This document shows, piece by piece, positions 51,017 through 52,394 of a DNA stretch of 52,394 nt. The stretch spans positions 1 to 52,394 of the forward strand of contig JANYAY010000117.1 of NCBI GenBank assembly GCA_025361065.1, read 5' to 3'. Every line of letters begins with the position of its first letter. Position 1 is the first letter of the stretch. Source of the stretch: Deltaproteobacteria bacterium. GTDB lineage: Bacteria; Desulfobacterota; Syntrophia; Syntrophales; Smithellaceae. The notes below the pieces were generated by a model. It was not told the origin of the DNA. It saw nothing but the letters and a program-made list of their open reading frames with translations, and ran no database searches. A program made the position numbers and the translations under genes.

Positions 51017-52394
51017 TGTAGGAAGCAAATAGTATGCCCGGTCTGTAGCACATAAACTGTCCGGTTAATAAGTTACCCAATAGGAGGTAACGGATGAAGC
51101 GGACAGAGATACTACAGGAGATCCGGAGGATGCGATTTGAAGAGGCATATGGGGGATGGCAGAAAGGGAGATTAAGCCAGGAAGAAGCGGCGGAGATATT
51201 GGGAGTATGTAGCCGGACATTTCGGCGACAGATTAATAGCTATGAAGAAGACGGGCTTTCGGGGCTGGATGATAAACGACTTACACAAGCCTCACATCGC
51301 CGTGCCCCGGTAGATGAGGTCATGGCGTTAGGCGTACGATACAAAGGCAGTTATAGAGGCTGGAATGTAAAGCATTTTTACTCCTGGTATGCAAAAGAGG
51401 GCGGAAAGCGGAGTTACACCTGGGTCAAGAATACGCTTCAGGACCAGGGATTGGTTTTGAAGTCAAAAAAGAGAGGTTCTCACCGTAAAAAAAGAGATCG
51501 CCGTCCCTTGTCAGGGATGATGATACATCAAGACGGAAGCAAACATGAATGGGTTCCAGGCAAGCAGTGGGATCTGATCGTAACGATGGATGACGCAACA
51601 AGCGAACAATACAGCATGTTTTTTGTTCATGAAGAGGGAACGGACAGCAGCTTTCAGGGCGTACAGGAAGTTATTCTGCAAAAGGGGCTATTCAGTTCAA
51701 TTTATACGGACAGAGGCAGTCACTACTGGTTTACGCCGAAGGAAGGTGGCAAGGTTAGCAAAACCCAACTCACCCAGTTCGGTCGGGCCATGCAACAGTT
51801 AGGCATTGAAATGATTCCCGCCTATTCTCCGGAAGCAAGAGGGCGGAGCGAAAGAATGTTCCGTACGCATCAAGGCAGACTGCCCCATGAACTTGCCGCA
51901 CATAACATCAGCACCATGGATGCAGCCAACCGCTACTTGAAAAAAGTGTATCACCCGGCATTCAACAAAGAGTTCACCAAAAAACCATTGGAGGAAGGTT
52001 CGGCTTTTGTTCCATGGGTGGGAACTCATATCGAGGACACGCTTTGTGAGCATCAAGAACGAACGGTCAGTCCCGATAATTGTGTCAGTTTTGAAGGGAT
52101 AATCTTACAGATTCCGCCGGACAAATACCGTTGCCACTACGTCAGAGTTAAAGTTAAGGTTCATCGCTACACAGATGGTTCTCTGTCCATTTTCCATGGT
52201 CCAAGGAAATTGGCTGATTATGATGAAAATGGAAATCTGAAAACAAAGAAAAAAGAAAAGGTAGCGTAAGTCCGCCGCTCGCCAAAATCGAAGTAAAGGG
52301 GCTTCCGGCTACGCCTTCAGCCCCTTTACTTAAGCATAGTAAAAGCGGACATATCATGTGCTACAAAATAGGACTTTTCTATTTGCTCCTAACA
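51017..52394 (+). mobile_element. complete insertion sequence with long terminal inverted repeats (ISNCY type)
   Basis: About 1.38 kb. The left end TGTAGGAAGCAAATAG (51017-51032) and TGTAGCACATAAACTGTCCG (51044-51063) are matched in inverse order at the right by CGGACATATCATGTGCTACA (52346-52365) and CTATTTGCTCCTAACA (52379-52394), giving terminal inverted repeats of about 50 bp. The element contains one transposase gene. The right end coincides with the last base of the window, so the target duplication on that side cannot be seen. Confidence 0.85.
51094..52269 (+). CDS. ISNCY-family DDE transposase
   Basis: 391 residues with GGAGGTAA upstream. N-terminal helix-turn-helix (LSQEEAAEILGVCSRTFRRQ), a helical linker with R-rich stretch, and an rve integrase core. 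The acidic triad is visible as Asp in MMIHQDGSKHEWV, Asp in SIYTDRGSHYWF and Glu in SPEARGRSERMF. The C-terminal part (IIPxRCHY...VKVKVHRYTDGSLSIF-like) matches transposases annotated ISNCY/IS1202-like. Intact; with intact ends the element could be mobile. Confidence 0.9.
   Translation: MKRTEILQEIRRMRFEEAYGGWQKGRLSQEEAAEILGVCSRTFRRQINSYEEDGLSGLDDKRLTQASHRRAPVDEVMALGVRYKGSYRGWNVKHFYSWYAKEGGKRSYTWVKNTLQDQGLVLKSKKRGSHRKKRDRRPLSGMMIHQDGSKHEWVPGKQWDLIVTMDDATSEQYSMFFVHEEGTDSSFQGVQEVILQKGLFSSIYTDRGSHYWFTPKEGGKVSKTQLTQFGRAMQQLGIEMIPAYSPEARGRSERMFRTHQGRLPHELAAHNISTMDAANRYLKKVYHPAFNKEFTKKPLEEGSAFVPWVGTHIEDTLCEHQERTVSPDNCVSFEGIILQIPPDKYRCHYVRVKVKVHRYTDGSLSIFHGPRKLADYDENGNLKTKKKEKVA

Noticed and set aside
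1-52394. CRISPR array
   Set aside because: No regularly spaced direct repeats and no cas genes were seen.

Overview
The window looks like chromosomal DNA of a strictly anaerobic Desulfobacterota bacterium of the Syntrophales type (Syntrophus/Smithella-like). This is inferred from the gene set: a four-subunit 2-oxoacid:ferredoxin oxidoreductase, a NuoEFG-like NADH/ferredoxin module, an oxygen-sensitive class I fumarase split over two genes, a sigma-54 two-component system and many TTG/GTG starts. No rRNA is present, so placement is by gene content only. The window opens inside a gene and closes exactly at the outer end of an insertion sequence, which is a typical assembly break.

Layout. 1-1.1 kb: the tail of a cysteine-containing protein and a RelE/YafQ-type toxin-antitoxin pair. 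1.1-4.2 kb (minus strand): a sensor kinase and its NtrC-type response regulator. 4.5-13.4 kb (plus strand): a compact operon-like acyl-assembly cluster. It encodes an acyltransferase of FabD type, a PYC_OADA-type carboxyltransferase, an acyl-CoA dehydrogenase, KAS III, a ketoreductase, a FabZ-like dehydratase, KAS II, an acyl carrier protein, a PlsC-like acyltransferase and a phosphopantetheinyl transferase. A sigma-54-type promoter match lies directly upstream, divergent from the sigma-54 activator. 13.7-16.6 kb: SRP RNA, dnaX, ybaB, recR. 17.1-17.6 kb: a BrnTA toxin-antitoxin pair. 17.6-25.6 kb: fumarase alpha and beta (separated by a palindromic element), the porCDAB-like oxidoreductase and the NuoE/F/G-like proteins, i.e. 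central carbon and electron flow through pyruvate, ferredoxin and NADH. A tRNA-Asn and its terminator follow.

26-33.4 kb is AT-richer and accessory. It holds a HAD phosphatase broken by one extra base, a cysteine hydrolase, a 53-residue membrane protein, a PAS-PAS-LuxR regulator followed by a cluster of small proteins with very strong ribosome binding sites, a truncated IS110-type transposase and a candidate terminated small RNA.

33.5-45.0 kb is the most unusual part. A secreted ankyrin-repeat protein with a PrcB-like tail, a four-helix membrane protein and a decayed membrane gene precede two giant exported WD40-repeat proteins with C-terminal caspase-like (C14) domains. Both keep the His/Cys dyad, and one carries a PDZ domain inserted among its WD40 repeats. 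A decayed third copy follows. 45.1-49.3 kb: an Old Yellow Enzyme/2,4-dienoyl-CoA reductase-type flavoprotein paired with a molybdopterin oxidoreductase. 49.5-50.8 kb (minus strand): a membrane-anchored DUF2817 zinc peptidase. 51.0-52.4 kb: a complete insertion sequence with roughly 50-bp imperfect terminal inverted repeats.

All functions are read from motifs and remembered family features. No database search was run.
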